Of a stretch of 64,000 nt of DNA, positions 46,301 through 59,615 are shown one piece after another. Location of the stretch: positions 1 to 64,000 of the forward strand of contig ARYC01017183.1 in assembly GCA_000711775.1 (NCBI GenBank). The letters run 5' to 3'. The translations under genes were made by a program, and so were the position numbers. The notes under the pieces were generated by a model that searched no databases, was not told the DNA's origin, and was given only the letters and a program-made list of their open reading frames with translations. Position 1 is the stretch's first letter, and each line of letters begins with the position of its first letter. The stretch is from Oxytricha trifallax (Eukaryota > Ciliophora > Spirotrichea > Sporadotrichida > Oxytrichidae).

Positions 46301-49300
46301 GATGCCTCGGTGTATTAAGCATTCATTATATCTCTTTAGAACAGCTCATATAGCAAATCATCGATGGTTGGGTTCTCACTCATCAAGTATCTGCTCTTAT
46401 AAGCCTGATATCTTCTTTTAAGTCTCTCTCTAAGCTAATCGGCTGTGAGGATGGGTCTCTCCTTGTAAATGTGAGAAGTAAGCCACTCGTCGCCAGTAAT
46501 CTCACCAAAAAGAGGGATTTTGTTAAATGAAAGTCTCTTGAAGTTATTGTCCATGTTGAAGATCATCTCGATACCTTCTGGATTACAGATTCTTATAGTT
46601 TGTAGGTCTAACCATTAAATTCTGTTATTGATAAAATATAATTTATTAGTATAATAACAAAAGTATATTAAAATAATGAGATAACTATCAATTGAAAAAT
46701 TAATTATGACAACATACTCTATCGGTATTTAGAGAGTTTTAAATTAACTGCTTAATTATGAAATTATTTTAAAACCAATCTATAGTTAGTCCCTAAAATG
46801 ATGCGCTTAAATAGATCGGCAAAAAAATGATCAATAAATTTATAAGTCATAAACATATGAGATTTGTGATTTTAAACTTAAAAACCAGTCTTAACAGCCA
46901 CTTATTTTATTAATATCAATATCCCAAGATAAATCTTTCTTTTAAAATAGTAGTGTGTTTAACGTTATCAGTCTTCTTGTCTGGAGTTAAGATTTCTCTT
47001 GGGACTCTCAATACTTCTGAACCATCATCATTGTAAAAAATGAAAATTTTTCTCACATTATAAATTTGATTATATATTTCTACGTTTAAGTTGAAGAATA
47101 TGAATTATTTTGTAATAACGTTTCTCACTAGATACTGATCAAGTTTCTTATCAATAGTAAGATATCTAGTAAAGCATGGTGAGAAGAATTCCAAGAATTT
47201 GGGTTCATTGTCAAGGTCATTTGGATAAGATTTGATGCATCTGATTACTTGCCATTTGAATTTGGACTCATCAGTTGGATCTGTGTTGACTCTCTTGTAT
47301 ACGAATGTTCTATAGTTCAAGAGAATTGTGATCATTTTTGTCAAATCCTTGTTGAAAAAGACTCTTTGATATCCGTAATGGGGGTGAACAAACTCGAGAT
47401 GAATCTTTATTTCCTTTGGACCAACTAACTCAAGCAGGTATTAAATATCTCAAATTCAATTTTGATTATAATTTTGATGTTTATTATAGTACTTCTTGTA
47501 GGTTTTAACAGCAGCTTGCTGGAAAGTAACAAGTTTATCCATACTCTGTTGTAGCTACCAGTCAAAATAGAATTAAGACTCGTCCTCAATGTCTTTTTCG
47601 TTCTCAGTGGACACATAGAGAACTCTTCCATATTTCTTACGGTCTGCATAAGTTAGCTTTGCAAAATCTATTATGTGTTTTGGGACTTCATAGGTAGACT
47701 CGAATTTACCGGTGAATTGGCAGTAGGTCTAAATATTCTGGTCAATAAAACCTAGGAATAATTATAAATTTAGATTACCAAAAAAATTGATAGAACTTTC
47801 CATTTACTGGATTTATTAACTTGTAGTCATTAGCAGGCTTAAGACCCATATATCTGATTTATGAATTAATTAAATAAATTATTAAATAGAACTTATAAGA
47901 CATTAAGATCTGATGATATTTCTGTGAAGAATGGGTGTGACTATGAGGTTTGTAATTGAGTTCAAGAAACCAAGTCTCTCAATGGTGACACCCTGCTCGA
48001 AGTAACCATTAGTACCCACGTCTACTTGCTTCAATAAAGTCATCATGGCCTTATCCTTCTGGATAATTAGCTCCATATCGAAATATCTCAAACCTGGGCA
48101 TGTTGAGGAGGATGTTTCCTAACAGAGAGCATAAAAATAAATATTTTTATTATTTATTCATAGTTGAACTGGTTTGTAATAGTTTGGATACCGACACAAA
48201 AGATATTATCATAAGTTCTAACCACATTGCTTCTCTCCTTAATGAGTACTACGTAAAATTATCAACATTATACATAAAGATTAATGTAAATTAATAAATT
48301 TTACATCTTCTGGTCATCAAACAAGAACATGTGTTTTCCGAGAAACCTATATTAACCTAATACAATTTGATATATAAATTAATTGAGGTTTATCATAAGA
48401 GCAACCAGAATGAATGATGCTCTTGAAATTCAAACAAAAACTTATAGTTTTTTAATTTATGAATTTTTATCAAATATTCTTAAATTCTCGGCAATGTTGT
48501 TGAATATGTTTAGTTGCTCAAGCACTAAAGCGTTATCCTTGATCACTTAGTTGTAAAGTGCCATAGTCTTTCCACAGTGGAAGAGCACCTTGGTGGTGTC
48601 TCCTCTTGATTGGAATTGGACAATTGACAGACTATCATTTACTGTATTAACAACGGTTTAATTATAAATTAATAGACATACCAACTACCATTATTTTGAA
48701 TAAAATTACTCATAAATTATATAAATGAATATAGGTTATGTTTTGGATTTGTCCTCTGACTAAACAGTCCAATCTGTATTTGTCGTTTTCTTTGATAATC
48801 ATGTACAAATATTGATTGTTTTCAATGTCTTGAGAAATTCTATAATTTAAATATATGTAAATTCTTACAATAGATCCTGAGAATTTGCTTTTTCTTTTAT
48901 CTGTAGGTACATCTTCAACCAACATATCGTTGTTGATGACTCCCACATATAATATAATATAATATTTTTATTTTTTATAATTTGGGGGATAAGTAGTAAA
49001 TCAATAATTTATTTTTTATTTATTGAATAAAATTTGGCTACTTAAAAATGATAAATTTAAATATAAATTAGAAAATAAAATGACAAACAATTATGAGTTT
49101 TGAGAATTCTATATATTTTTAAGAGAGTTAATTAAATGAAAATTCGATGATGTAGGCTAAAAACATTTGCTTTAAATTGCTTAAAATAAACACCTAATTA
49201 AAAATATTTAGAAAATATCTTTAATAATTATAATTGAGTCTAATATCAGTGCCAATTTAACCTTATAATTTGAAATAAACTTCCTTATAATTATGTTATT

Positions 49301-52300
49301 TAAATGGAAAATTGATCCATCTATAACTTAGGAATTTTTGTGAGATATACAAGATAATTTTTTTACATATAAAATGGCTTAATTTTAGACTAAAATAATA
49401 TTTAAAAAACAAAGAATAAGTTATCAAGTAATAAATTAGATAATTATCAAGTTATCAACAATAGATAAAACAGGAAAATGTATTTAGAATCTACTATATC
49501 CTATCAGACAACATACATTGATCTATTATTTTACTTAAGTTAATTAGCTTTATTTATAATTAATTTAAGTTTTTGTACTTAAAAATTTTAAATATGTTTC
49601 TGTAATGGTAAAAATTTTGGAAATAAAATATTAAAATTACTAATTGACTTTTCCCCTGAAATTTAAAAGCAGAAAATTATTATAGATAGCACCATTTTCA
49701 AGAAGAACAGCTTATTTTAAAATTATATTAAAATGCTTGATATCTATCCTTTTCAGTCAAATAATGTCTGAACAAGTACAAGATTTCATGCTCGTATTTA
49801 CAATGATAGATATAATAAGACAATTAACAATTACTTAATTTATAAAAGCATGAAATTCAATAAGACAATATTGGAAAAACTATATAATTTAAGTAAAGTT
49901 AAATTGAAAATACAATATAAAATTGAAAGAATAAATTGCAATCAAAGTGATTTTAAATTTGAATATCAAATACAGCAAAAAGTTTAAGATCATATAAAAT
50001 AGTCGTATATTTTTTAATTTCATTAAAATTGTGAGCTTATCCGATTTATTTTTATAAGAATTTAGAAAATTTGATGTAGGAATACTTAGATTAAGATGAT
50101 TAATTATGCAGATAATTAATAAAGATAGTTTGTTTTGATTTTATAGATATAATATAAATATAAATGATGAACCCATCTTTATTCTAGAATGTTGTAAATG
50201 GATATAAACTTGGCATGAGCGAGTACAACAATAGTACCATTTAAACACCTCAAAATCTTTTATTATTTTTAATTCACTTTTGCTTCGATAATTTAATGGC
50301 TAGAGGTTATTAATGTAGTTTAATCATTTCCATAAATATTTCTTATTTTAACTCATTTATTCTTTTATAAAATAAAATATAAATTTTACCTTCAGTCATT
50401 ATCTTTCTATTCTCTAAAATAAAATATAGCTTAAATAATTACATAATTATTGCTATATGTCATTATCGGGTTTTTGATTGTTGTTAGTTCTAAGAATGTT
50501 AAATCCAACAAATGGCCTGACAATGGTTTAGATAATCTTCATGTAGAGTCTCTTGAATTGGAAGTCGCGTTGGAAGATCTCAAATGATTGATCGAAGGTG
50601 ATACTGGCGCTGTTCTGATGGTCCAACTGGAAGATCTGTCCGTTTCTTGTCTTGAAAAAGAAAGATCCAAAACTCATAGATACGTCATTTTATATTCATA
50701 TATTGGCTTTATTTTAAAAACGATGGATTATAAAGCGACTTATAATTAAATATAATAATAAAGGAACATCATTTATATATTCTAAAAAATATGGTAAATT
50801 TATTATATAATACTTACTTCCTTCAACTTCAGATTTATGCATGAAGTTCCAGTATTAATTATAATTACACTAAATATTGAAATTACTATAAAATAATTTT
50901 AATATATAGTAGAGATCACAATCTCCTGATTATCTAAGAGTCACTCCAAACATATAACCGTTAACATAAACAAAGGTGAATTTGGTGATGGGATCATTCA
51001 TATTTTATATATTTATTTAGTTTTAATTTCAATATTTTCAGATGAGTGGACTATAAAACCAGAAAATGTATTAATAAATTTTTTGATAAACATTCTTGAC
51101 ATTTCTAGGCATCATCTCTCTCAAGACTTCCCATTTATAGCTGAACTTTTCATCGTTGGTGAAGTCAGTGAGGACGAGTTTGGTATATTCAATTTAGTTG
51201 TCCTCAGTTTCAAATGCAATAATAGTTAATAATATGTAAATGACATAAACATAAATATTTAACAAAAACTATTTATTTAGATAACTATCTTTCTATAATT
51301 ATATCATTATTATTGTGTAAAAACAAACATAAAATATTCCATTTTGTTAAATTTGCTATTTATTTTACGACATTATAATTTACAACAATTCGTACTTATT
51401 AATTAATATATTAAAATAAAATGCGATGGGTTGGAACTTCTGTGAGTTAGCAAGCCCATTGAACACAAGTGCGAGTATCTTAAGACGTGGTCTGAAGATT
51501 CTTACCTAGGCCTTGGCTTCAGTTACGTCTAAGACTTGACCATCAGCTGAACATATCTTTTCAATGTGTAGAACGTGCAATTCATTGTCTGAGGCAGCGT
51601 ACAAGTACTGACCACTCAAACTAATGTGCTTAACTATAGTAAATAATCAGATTATATTCCCATATATAATACTATATAAATTAAATTAATCAGAATGAAT
51701 GGGGAGTGTCTTACTGTCAAGATTAGCGGCGAAGTTAGTTATTTTCATAGTTTTAAAGATTAAATATATATTAATAATAATTTTGTTGCTACCTTCTAGG
51801 TCAACGTTAACAAAATATTTATTAATATAATCAACGATGTTGATGATCTCTGGCTCGTCTTCTAGAATGTAGACCAAGTGCTTGTAGAGGATATTCCACT
51901 TCTTAATTTTACCTAGAAATTTAGGATTTTAATATTTTATTTGATATTTTTATAATATTCCTAAAATACAATTTAAAAAGCCATTTTCTTCATATAAATA
52001 TTTTATAGTGAATTTTATTTTATGCTTTTTATATTTTTTTAATATAAAAATAATCAATTTATAAATCTCCAATGAGTTATAAAAACAATTCTTATGTATC
52101 TCTGAATGGAATTTTTGAAAAATAATATTCTTGAAATAAAAAATTAATATCTTTTACAAATGTGTTTTAATTTGTTATTATTACATTTAAGAGGTCTTTC
52201 GTATGTCTTTCTCTAAGTCTTCTTGTCCCACACCTGCATGACATAGTGACAATCGTCAAATAATTATAATTTATTTCTTTTTATGCAAAGCACTTTATGA

Positions 52301-53375
52301 TTCTTTCTTGTGAGAGCCTCACTAGGACTGGACAATACTGCATATCATCGTTTTTATATATTAAATTTTAAGCAAACTATATTAAACACCCCCCCAAAAC
52401 CTTTACAATAAATTTGTTTATAATTATAAAATTAAGTTGAAGTAGCAGGTATCAACGTAATCGTAGATTTCTAGATGTAAAGTGTTAAAGACTATGTGAA
52501 GATAAGAAGGATATTTTTATTGTAAGTGCCATTTTTATTAACTTACCGGTCAAGTCGATAAAATAACTGATTTCCTTGAAGTACTAATCGGGATTGCAAT
52601 GGGAATCCTCGGGGTCCAGCCATCTATGGGTCTGGTAAAACTCACTGGTCGCTTGATCTATCAATAAAGTAAGTTATAATATTTATATATATATATTTTT
52701 AATATTTTATTCATTATCGTATTAAATTAATATTAATATTTATATGATAAGTTAATAATAAACAATTTTAGGACATACGCTGTTTAGTGGATCTTGCGTG
52801 ATGGAAAGATTATAACATAATTTGTATCTTTGCTAAATATATAAAATATAATAAAAATATAACTTTTTTGTTTGTATTCTGATTTTATATTAATAGTTAA
52901 GTTGTGAACTTTAATATTAAATAGATATTTTTTCGACTCTATTAAAGAAATAAAATATAAGTGGGAGTGTGAATTATTTAGGTAAATAGAGTAATGATAA
53001 ATCTCAATAAATTTTATATATAAATTAGTATTAGTGAAGAAAAATTATGCTATGTATTAATTTTGCTGTAAAATTAATGACAAATCAAGGAAATTTTATC
53101 AGCCTATGTTAATAATTAGAGTATTCTAAGATCACAATTTCTCAGGTGATATTTATATTTTTTTTCAAATATTTATTTGAGAAATCATTAGCCTTTGATG
53201 GTATTAGTAACTCAATAACTGAGAGTGTTGGTTCAGTCCAGGTTGCTGAATATGATTTTTATGACATATATTTCATGATCTTTATAGAATCTTATAAGAT
53301 TTTCTATAGTCTTTCCTTCGTATGTACAATAGTCCCGTCATTCTCCAAATCATTTAATACAAGAAATAAAATATT
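43339..53375 (-). CDS. large TRP/polycystin-like ion channel with propeller-like N-terminus and Cys/His zinc tail
   Basis: Minus-strand gene in many short exons, ending at TGA 43339-43341. Pore and last membrane helix: YGYRMILGDFDTSAFGDVAV, then AWTFFILCTILDMIVMLNLLIAIISDTYARVASNAEQ, with further spans upstream (RIIQLIVYPFIAFHLCFVFY, LLFSLILLAFSLYFFVYEM). That arrangement is typical of TRP/polycystin-type cation channels, whose N-termini carry ankyrin repeats; NLEGETPIHMMLNKKNYKSV at 46080-46020 is one such repeat. Farther N-terminal exons (HISLSGQYLYAASDNELHVL and similar, 50-52.6 kb) look like beta-propeller blades. The C-terminal ~120 residues have Cys/His pairs (FRCDGRHFVDCV, YHCFICGFDMCKECYEK, CCRSCDFDLCGKCI), a DC1/ZZ-like zinc fold. 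A first exon at about 53375-53140 (LNDLENDGTIVHTKE) may be its start but could belong elsewhere. About twenty introns or IESs separate the exons. A membrane cation channel, perhaps ciliary, is inferred. Confidence 0.65.
48960..50470. other. 1.5 kb AT-rich non-coding gap inside the channel gene
   Basis: Between exons ending near 48945 and starting near 50480. No coding frame, no long inverted repeat and no transposon gene is seen. Too long for the small introns of this gene, so a large IES is likely, though I could not find its pointer. Confidence 0.45.
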
Positions 53376-53399
53376 ATATAATTAAAATTCTATATAAGT

Positions 53400-54614
53400 T
53401 TACATTTATATTATATTTAATAATAATATATCAGAAATTAAATATTCACTTTATTTTCCTTCTTATCTAATTTCATTTGCTTTCTTTAATATCATAATAC
53501 GAAGAAATTCAATAAATTCTGCATTTCTTAACTTATAAGAAAGAAACATAATAATTATAAAAAATAGAAAATTAACTATATTAGAAATTAAAAAAAATTA
53601 ATGAAAAATAATTAGATAAAATCATATAAAATATTAATAATTACAATTTTTTAGGATACCTTTTACTTTTAAATTTATTTTACAATATGTGTTGAATTAT
53701 TTGTTTAAATGTATAATTTGATGAATATAAATAAAGTTAATTTTAATTAAAATATTTTTTATTTTTTATAATTTGTACTTTAACTTTTTTATACTTATGT
53801 TGCTAATAACATTTAAAGACTTAAACAGAAATCAATTATATTCATAAAATTTTTATATGAACAAATTCCTTATATAATTAAAACTTTTTTATAATCTATT
53901 AAGAATACAACTTAATTAATTGGTATTACACATTAATTAAATAAGTCAAACATGAAAAATTAATTCCATAAATTAAGTTAAAATTTCTGACTAACTATGT
54001 TTTATATAATAAAATAATTATTAATTTTCTTATAATTTTAAATTTATATAAGTATTAATAATTTACTATAAAATTACTTAATTATCATTTTTATAATGAA
54101 TAATTTCATCAATAAAATTAATTGTGTTGAAATAAGTGTATAAATAGATAATTCTAAGTATTTTTTCAAATATTATATTAATTATAATACTATCTCTTTA
54201 AAATAACTTATTAATGATTTTAATCCTAAAATTTAAATACATCTATTTTAATTTATTTTTAAGTCCCCGTTAATATTTGCAATTCCTTGAGTCTTATATC
54301 TAATTGTAAAAATTAATAAAAATGCACAATATAAATTAAAAAAATTTAATTAATATTTTTTATCATTAAATTTTATAATAAAAATCTAATTATCAATCTT
54401 ATAAGAAAATTATTTATATAAATCTGATTTATATTATTTGAAAGAATCATTTATTAGTAATATTAATAAGTTTGCTGTATTAAACTTAAAATATTGTTTA
54501 AATAAATATTTAATTAAATTTTTTAAGTATATTTTTATTTGTCATAATTTATGCAAAAATATCTTATTTTGCAATATATTAATTACTTAATAATAGTAAA
54601 TCAAATCAGGACAC
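53400..54614. other. very AT-rich spacer
   Basis: No gene, RNA or long inverted repeat seen. The last ~180 bp (from about 54430) are similar to 62745-62904 upstream of the paralogous gene, so they probably hold shared 5' sequence. Confidence 0.5.
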
Positions 54615-56052
54615 ATGAACAACTACCACAATTTTAACTCATAAATCATCAATAGTTTAAACTATTAACAATGCTCAGAATATGATGGTGACTATAAAAA
54701 CTATATAAATATAACATTACTAAATATTTTATGACTTGGGATTTTTGCTGAGAGAAATATAGAAAATGGAATAATAAAACTTTTCATATACTGAGTAAAT
54801 CCACTCCATACAAAACTTTTACTATTTTTAAAAATGAAATCATTTTTTAATTAAGGATTATCATGACATTTAAACATTGGGTTTTTATATTTAATATAAA
54901 TAAACTATTCAGATAACTCAATTTTGTATGTATAATAATCATTTGGTGAAATAAATATTGCTAAAAATTTACATCAGAACATTAAAATCCGATTAAATTT
55001 TCTCAAATCTGTAAGATTTAAATTCACTAAATAATAAGGAATTTGACTATGATATTTTAAATTAAAATTTCCTGGAAGATTAAGTAAATCTATCAAAAAA
55101 TTTAAATTAAATTAGAATTCAATTATAATTTAGAGGAATTGGCTATAAAAGCATCATCTTCGAAGTTGATTGACATTAATTTTATAATTAAATTTTTAAA
55201 TTAAAATTATAAGATGTTAGCTTAAAATTTAATCATCGTAATAATTGTACATTAGAATATTAATATAAATATATTTTTTAGCTGAGAATTTTTTAAGTAT
55301 GGTTTAAATAATATTGTAGGAATACATTCAAAATTGGGAAAATATAATTAATTAAATTCGTGGCAGTTAAAGTTGGCCAATTTAAACGATCTTGGGCTCA
55401 TTCGATAGAGAATTCAAAATTAGCTGGACTTTGCTATTGGCGGTACTATTTTATCGCATACCTGAAGCGAGATAACTCTACTTTAATTAAATGCCTCTAA
55501 ATACATTAAATTGTACCCTCATATTAAAGTAGAGTTATCTCGCTCCAGGGATGCGATAAAATAGTACCGCCAATAGCAAAGTCCAGCTAATTTTGAATTC
55601 TCTATCGAATGAGCCCAAGATCGTTTAAATTGGCCAACTTTAACTGCCACGATTTTGATTTATTATAAATTTAATTAATTATATTTTCCCAATTTTGAAT
55701 GTATTCCTACAATAAGAAAAGTTTATTTTTATTTTTAACCAAAATTAATATTAAATTTAAAAGGAAAAAAATATATAATATAAATAAAACAAATTGTAAT
55801 AAACATGTTGACTTATAAATATTAAAAATAAAAAATATGACCTATAAATTTTAAAAGATTGCCAAATAGAATATAAAATAACATTAGAAACTGTAATAAA
55901 CATAGAATGACATATCAAGTGAAGTTTAAACTAACTAAAGCAAAGGTAAAAAGAAAATAAGTGATTTTTAATGCTCTTACTGCAGAAAAAAATTCATTCG
56001 GAATAATAGAGTTAAAACACACATGAGACACATTCATTAAGGTCTTATTTGA
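54615..56052 (+). CDS. Gln/Asn-rich protein with a C2H2 zinc finger, paralogue of the gene at 62905
   Basis: First coding piece starts at ATG 54615 (MNNYHNFNSQIINSLNYQQC). A second piece reads FLLREIQKMEQQNFSYTEQI, and a third QSFGEINIAKNLHQN and ASSSKLIDI; all three align with pieces of the gene at 62905. The end (about 55915-56052) holds CSYCRKKFIRNNRVKTHMRH followed by IH, a C2H2 finger with spacing C-x2-C-x12-H-x4-H, then TGA 56050-56052. A DNA- or RNA-binding role is likely from the finger. A 399 bp palindromic MITE interrupts it. Inner joins are not resolved, and assignment of the finger to this gene is by position and strand only. Confidence 0.5.
55314..55712. mobile_element. TTGTAGGAATACA MITE, near-perfect 399 bp palindrome, TA flanks
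   Basis: Flanked by TA at 55312-55313 and 55713-55714. The arms (about 170 bp each) mirror one another almost perfectly around a ~50 bp centre, including GGCAGTTAAAGTTGGCCAAT and its complement. Same ends and inner words (AGCTGGACTTTGCTATTGGC) as the other family members. Confidence 0.85.
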
Positions 56053-56119
56053 ATATTATTTATAATAATAATTGTATATTAAGAATATCTTTATAATGAG
56101 TTCATCCTTCTCTTTATTA

Positions 56120-56515
56120 TTGTAGGAATACATTTAAATTGTAAAATTAAATATGAAATAAATTAATTATAATATCAAAATTAACCCAGTTAATTTTCTT
56201 GAAACATGGAAAATATGGTACTTAATGGATAGGGTTAAAATCAGCTGGACTAAATATTAGAGGAGTTTTTTTTATCGCATCCTCGGAGTCTGAGGGAGAA
56301 AAATATATTGAATTTTGACAAAAAATTGTCTAAACAAATAACATGAAATTAAGATTCAAATAAACTAGCCCCTCTTTTAGTAAAATCCAGGCAATTTTAT
56401 ACCCTATCGAACAAGTACCATATTTTCGGCTTTAAGAAAGTTAATTGACAATATTTTATTATTATAGTTATTTAAAATATCAAATTAATTCCCCAAATAA
56501 TATAAATTACTACAA
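56120..56515. mobile_element. TTGTAGGAATACA MITE, older copy, TA flanks
   Basis: Left end TTGTAGGAATACATTTAAA, right end worn to TTACTACAA, flanked by TA. Inner words ATCAGCTGGACT, TATCGCATCC and AAAATCCAGGCAATTTTATA follow the family order but have drifted, so it is older than the 55314 copy. Confidence 0.7.
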
Positions 56516-57611
56516 TAATGCGCCACGTGCAAAAAATATTTTAATGAGAATGGAAATTGTTATATTAAGAGATTTATTTCTTAATTATCTTTCGTTATTA
56601 AATAAATCTTTTATAGACGAAAAATTAATATCCTCCCCATAAATCTACTTTTGTTGATTTATTCTAAGTGAGTATATGATTTTTTAAATATTTTTTTATC
56701 ATCCTAATGTTATCTAGAAAATCTAAAACCATAACAAAAGTGATTGATTATGAAAAATTTTATCAAAAGAATAGTTAATTTAGGATTGATTTTTAAATTT
56801 ATATTATGGGGATGGAATATTATATTTTTTCTATAATCTGAAGGTTCTCATGAGAATTCATTTAAAACAATATCCATATAAATGTATAATTGATGCAAAA
56901 TAAAATACTACAATAATTTAAAAATTATTATTTATTTGATTTATTTTCTAATATATTGATGACTGTTCTAAAATTTTCAATACTTTGGAAAATGAAAAGA
57001 TCACGAGTAAAGAAACGCTTAGTTCATATATAATTTATAATTAAAAAAATATAATTAAAAATAAAAGGTAAGCAAGATGAATCTAATCATATTGTTAGAT
57101 TATTACCTCAATTACAAAAAATATTTCTAGTCACTCAATATATTAATTTATTAAAAATAATTATTATACTAAATAAAATTATAATTATCAGAAATACAAA
57201 TGATTTAACAAAATTATATAACACAATAAAAAATGAAAAGTATTAGAAATTGCTAATTTTTAATATTCTTCATAAATTTTATTAATCTAATATATTATAA
57301 ACAAATATAAAGAATAGTCAAAATTTTACTTCTTTTGTAATTTTATAGACATTTTTAAAAATAGAAAGCTAAGTTTTTTTATAACCAATTTTATTTTTGC
57401 TAAGAATTTATTTATTATTTTCTTAAAACTTCTATTTATTTGGTGGCCCATTAATATTTCATCTTTATCCAAGCAATTGCTAAAAGTGATCTCAATTTTA
57501 TAATATTTTTTATATTAAATATCTACTATTCTAATTTTAAATGCTAAATTATTTTATACACCATTTAACTCATAAATAAATTATTTTTGTAATTTAATAA
57601 ATGTTAGCATT
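56516..57611. other. AT-rich spacer left of the TBE
   Basis: No gene or RNA seen apart from short open stretches expected in AT-rich DNA with one stop codon. Confidence 0.5.
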
Positions 57612-57750
57612 CAAAACCCCAAAACCCCTCAATGAGGTTTATAAGTGCTTTGATTTGTAGGGTATAGTTGGAGTCTTATTGGGGTTCATAGACAAAATGC
57701 AGGTTTTATGTGAATTTAATGAATATTTAATGAATATTAGTGTTATTAAT

Positions 57751-59615
57751 TCAAACAAATTTTATCTGTTTATCTTTATTGTATCTTTTGAACTATGCTC
57801 TTTCTAGTGGGTCAAGGATATCATCTAATATTTATCTAGGATAGTGAGGAGCTCTCACGATTATCATCTCTACTATGCTATTAATTTCTTTGCAGACATC
57901 TTCTAACTTTCTGTGTTTATAAGCCAAACTTATTGATTGCTATCCATTATAGTACCAAAGTAAGATATACTTTCCTTATCACTTTCTAATATTATTGCAG
58001 CTACTGCCCAAATATCCCATTAGACAGAACAATTGGTCCTCCTCTCTCTTATTGGGAAGTATCCTGGTGTCCCAAGTACTTATGCTAAAGTAACGATCTC
58101 TTATATTAAAGCTCTATTAAAATCGATTACAACTACTTCTGGTGAGCAGAGATTCAGCTTGACATTTTCAGGCTTCAAATCTCTATGAACATACCCAAGT
58201 TCATGCAACTCCTTGACACCCTTTATCATTTCTGAAAATATATCGTTTAAATCATCTGGGTATGGATTATGATAGAGATAGTCTCTCAAAGTCATTTCAA
58301 ATTTCTTGAGTCTTAGTGCGATAAAACCATAGCTTAATATGAGACCATCTAACTTAAGAAAATTCTTGCAATCTTTTCTTTAGGCCTCTCAAAGAACCAT
58401 GTATTCATTAGCAAACTCGTTCTATTGTAGGAATACATTCGAATTGGGAAAATGAATTAAAATTAAAATTAACTAATTATTAATTACCTTCAGTTATGTT
58501 TTTGGAAAATGTCTGCAAACCATGACAATATTATACTCTCTGGATAGCGCATTAAAAATGAGATGGCGGTTGTTAATGCTATAATGAATTTATCTCATCG
58601 CTCAAGCGAGAAAAACCCATTATACTATGTCTGGGAGTTTGCTCAAAATCAAAATATCTCACTTCTTGGGATGATTCAGGAATATTGCCAATAATAAAGT
58701 CCAGCTAAAATTGCAGTATCTACCGTAGGATCCATTTATTTTTGAATTTTAAGTCACTTTGGTTTTGATAACTGCCATGATTTTAATATTTAATTAATTT
58801 AATTTAAATTCATTTTCCCAAATCGAATGTATTCCTACAATAATTATGTTGGTTCTTAAGGAGATAACTCAAGAGATACACCTTGTATGCATACTCATCA
58901 ACTACTATAAGCTTTGCCTTTGCAGGCACGTTTATATTCAAGAAATTTTCAATAAAAGTGCTGAGGTCAACTGCATTTAATGCTGGTATATTCATAGATT
59001 TCGCTTAGAAGCATGCTGAGATTGTATTGCCTACTGGTTGGTTCATCGGTTCAAATCGCTTCTGCCTCTTGTGTTTCTCCTATTACTCTCTTTATTATTC
59101 AAGAGTATTAGATTTTCTTTTAGCTAGTACTAGTTTTTTAGTATCTTAATCTTCAATCAAGAACTCGCTGAGGTGATGCTTTTGCACATGCCTCTTTACT
59201 TTGGCTGAGTCAGTATATGATTTCATGCATGTCGTGCTTAAATACCTACCATCTACCTTTTCATGCTTGAAATAGATCTTGACTTTGCCAATGTGTAGCT
59301 CTTTAAGGTGTCTCTTTAAGCTTTGTTCGGTTAAGAAAAGATTCTAGCAGTCTTCACATTAATATGTTTTTATCTTTTCAATTGGTCTCTGTTCTTTTAG
59401 CTCCTCGACATAATCAATTTAATTTTAAACCCCTATCTCTCCACTCTCCTTCTGGTTTAATACTTCTATGATAAAAACCTTTGCTTAAAATTCAAGAGCA
59501 TTTAGCTCTACCCCCTCTCAGCATAAATAATTTCAGGCTTTTTAGTTGAGCCAAAGTTTAGCTATGATTATCCTGATCCAACAGAGATTGCTTTACGATT
59601 TAAGTTAGCCGCCAT
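57751..59615 (-). pseudogene. TBE 57-kDa protein: C2H2 zinc fingers plus kinase domain, broken
   Basis: Minus-strand gene from ATG 59615 (MAANLNRKAISVGSGQSQ) to TGA 57751-57753. Two zinc-finger-like units, YQCEDCQNLFLTEQSLKRHL and TTCMKSYTDSAKVKRHVQKH, are followed by a compact kinase-like domain: MTLRDYLYHNPYPDD, catalytic loop YVHRDLKPENVKLNL, DFN in place of DFG (VVVIDFNRALI), and GTPGYFPIRERR with CSVQWDIWAVAAI. This is the known domain pair of the TBE 57-kDa protein, whose function is unclear. Breaks: an indel in a G-run near 59517, a MITE at 58425-58840, and a TGA in place of an Arg codon in EYMVL-EAQRK near 58395. The MITE join itself is in frame. Confidence 0.85.
58425..58840. mobile_element. 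TTGTAGGAATACA MITE nested in the TBE
   Basis: 416 bp, ends TTGTAGGAATACATTCGA and TCGAATGTATTCCTACAA, TA at 58423-58424 and 58841-58842. It is the closest relative of the 42384 copy but in opposite orientation. Because it interrupts a TBE gene, it moved after this TBE landed. Confidence 0.85.

Noticed and set aside
52386-52402. Telomere-like CCCCCCCAAAACC in the channel gene
   Set aside because: A single word without a partner end or TBE-like layout; probably chance in an intron or IES.
57612-57630. C4A4 repeat as a real chromosome end
   Set aside because: It is the start of a TBE inverted repeat, and sequence continues on both sides.
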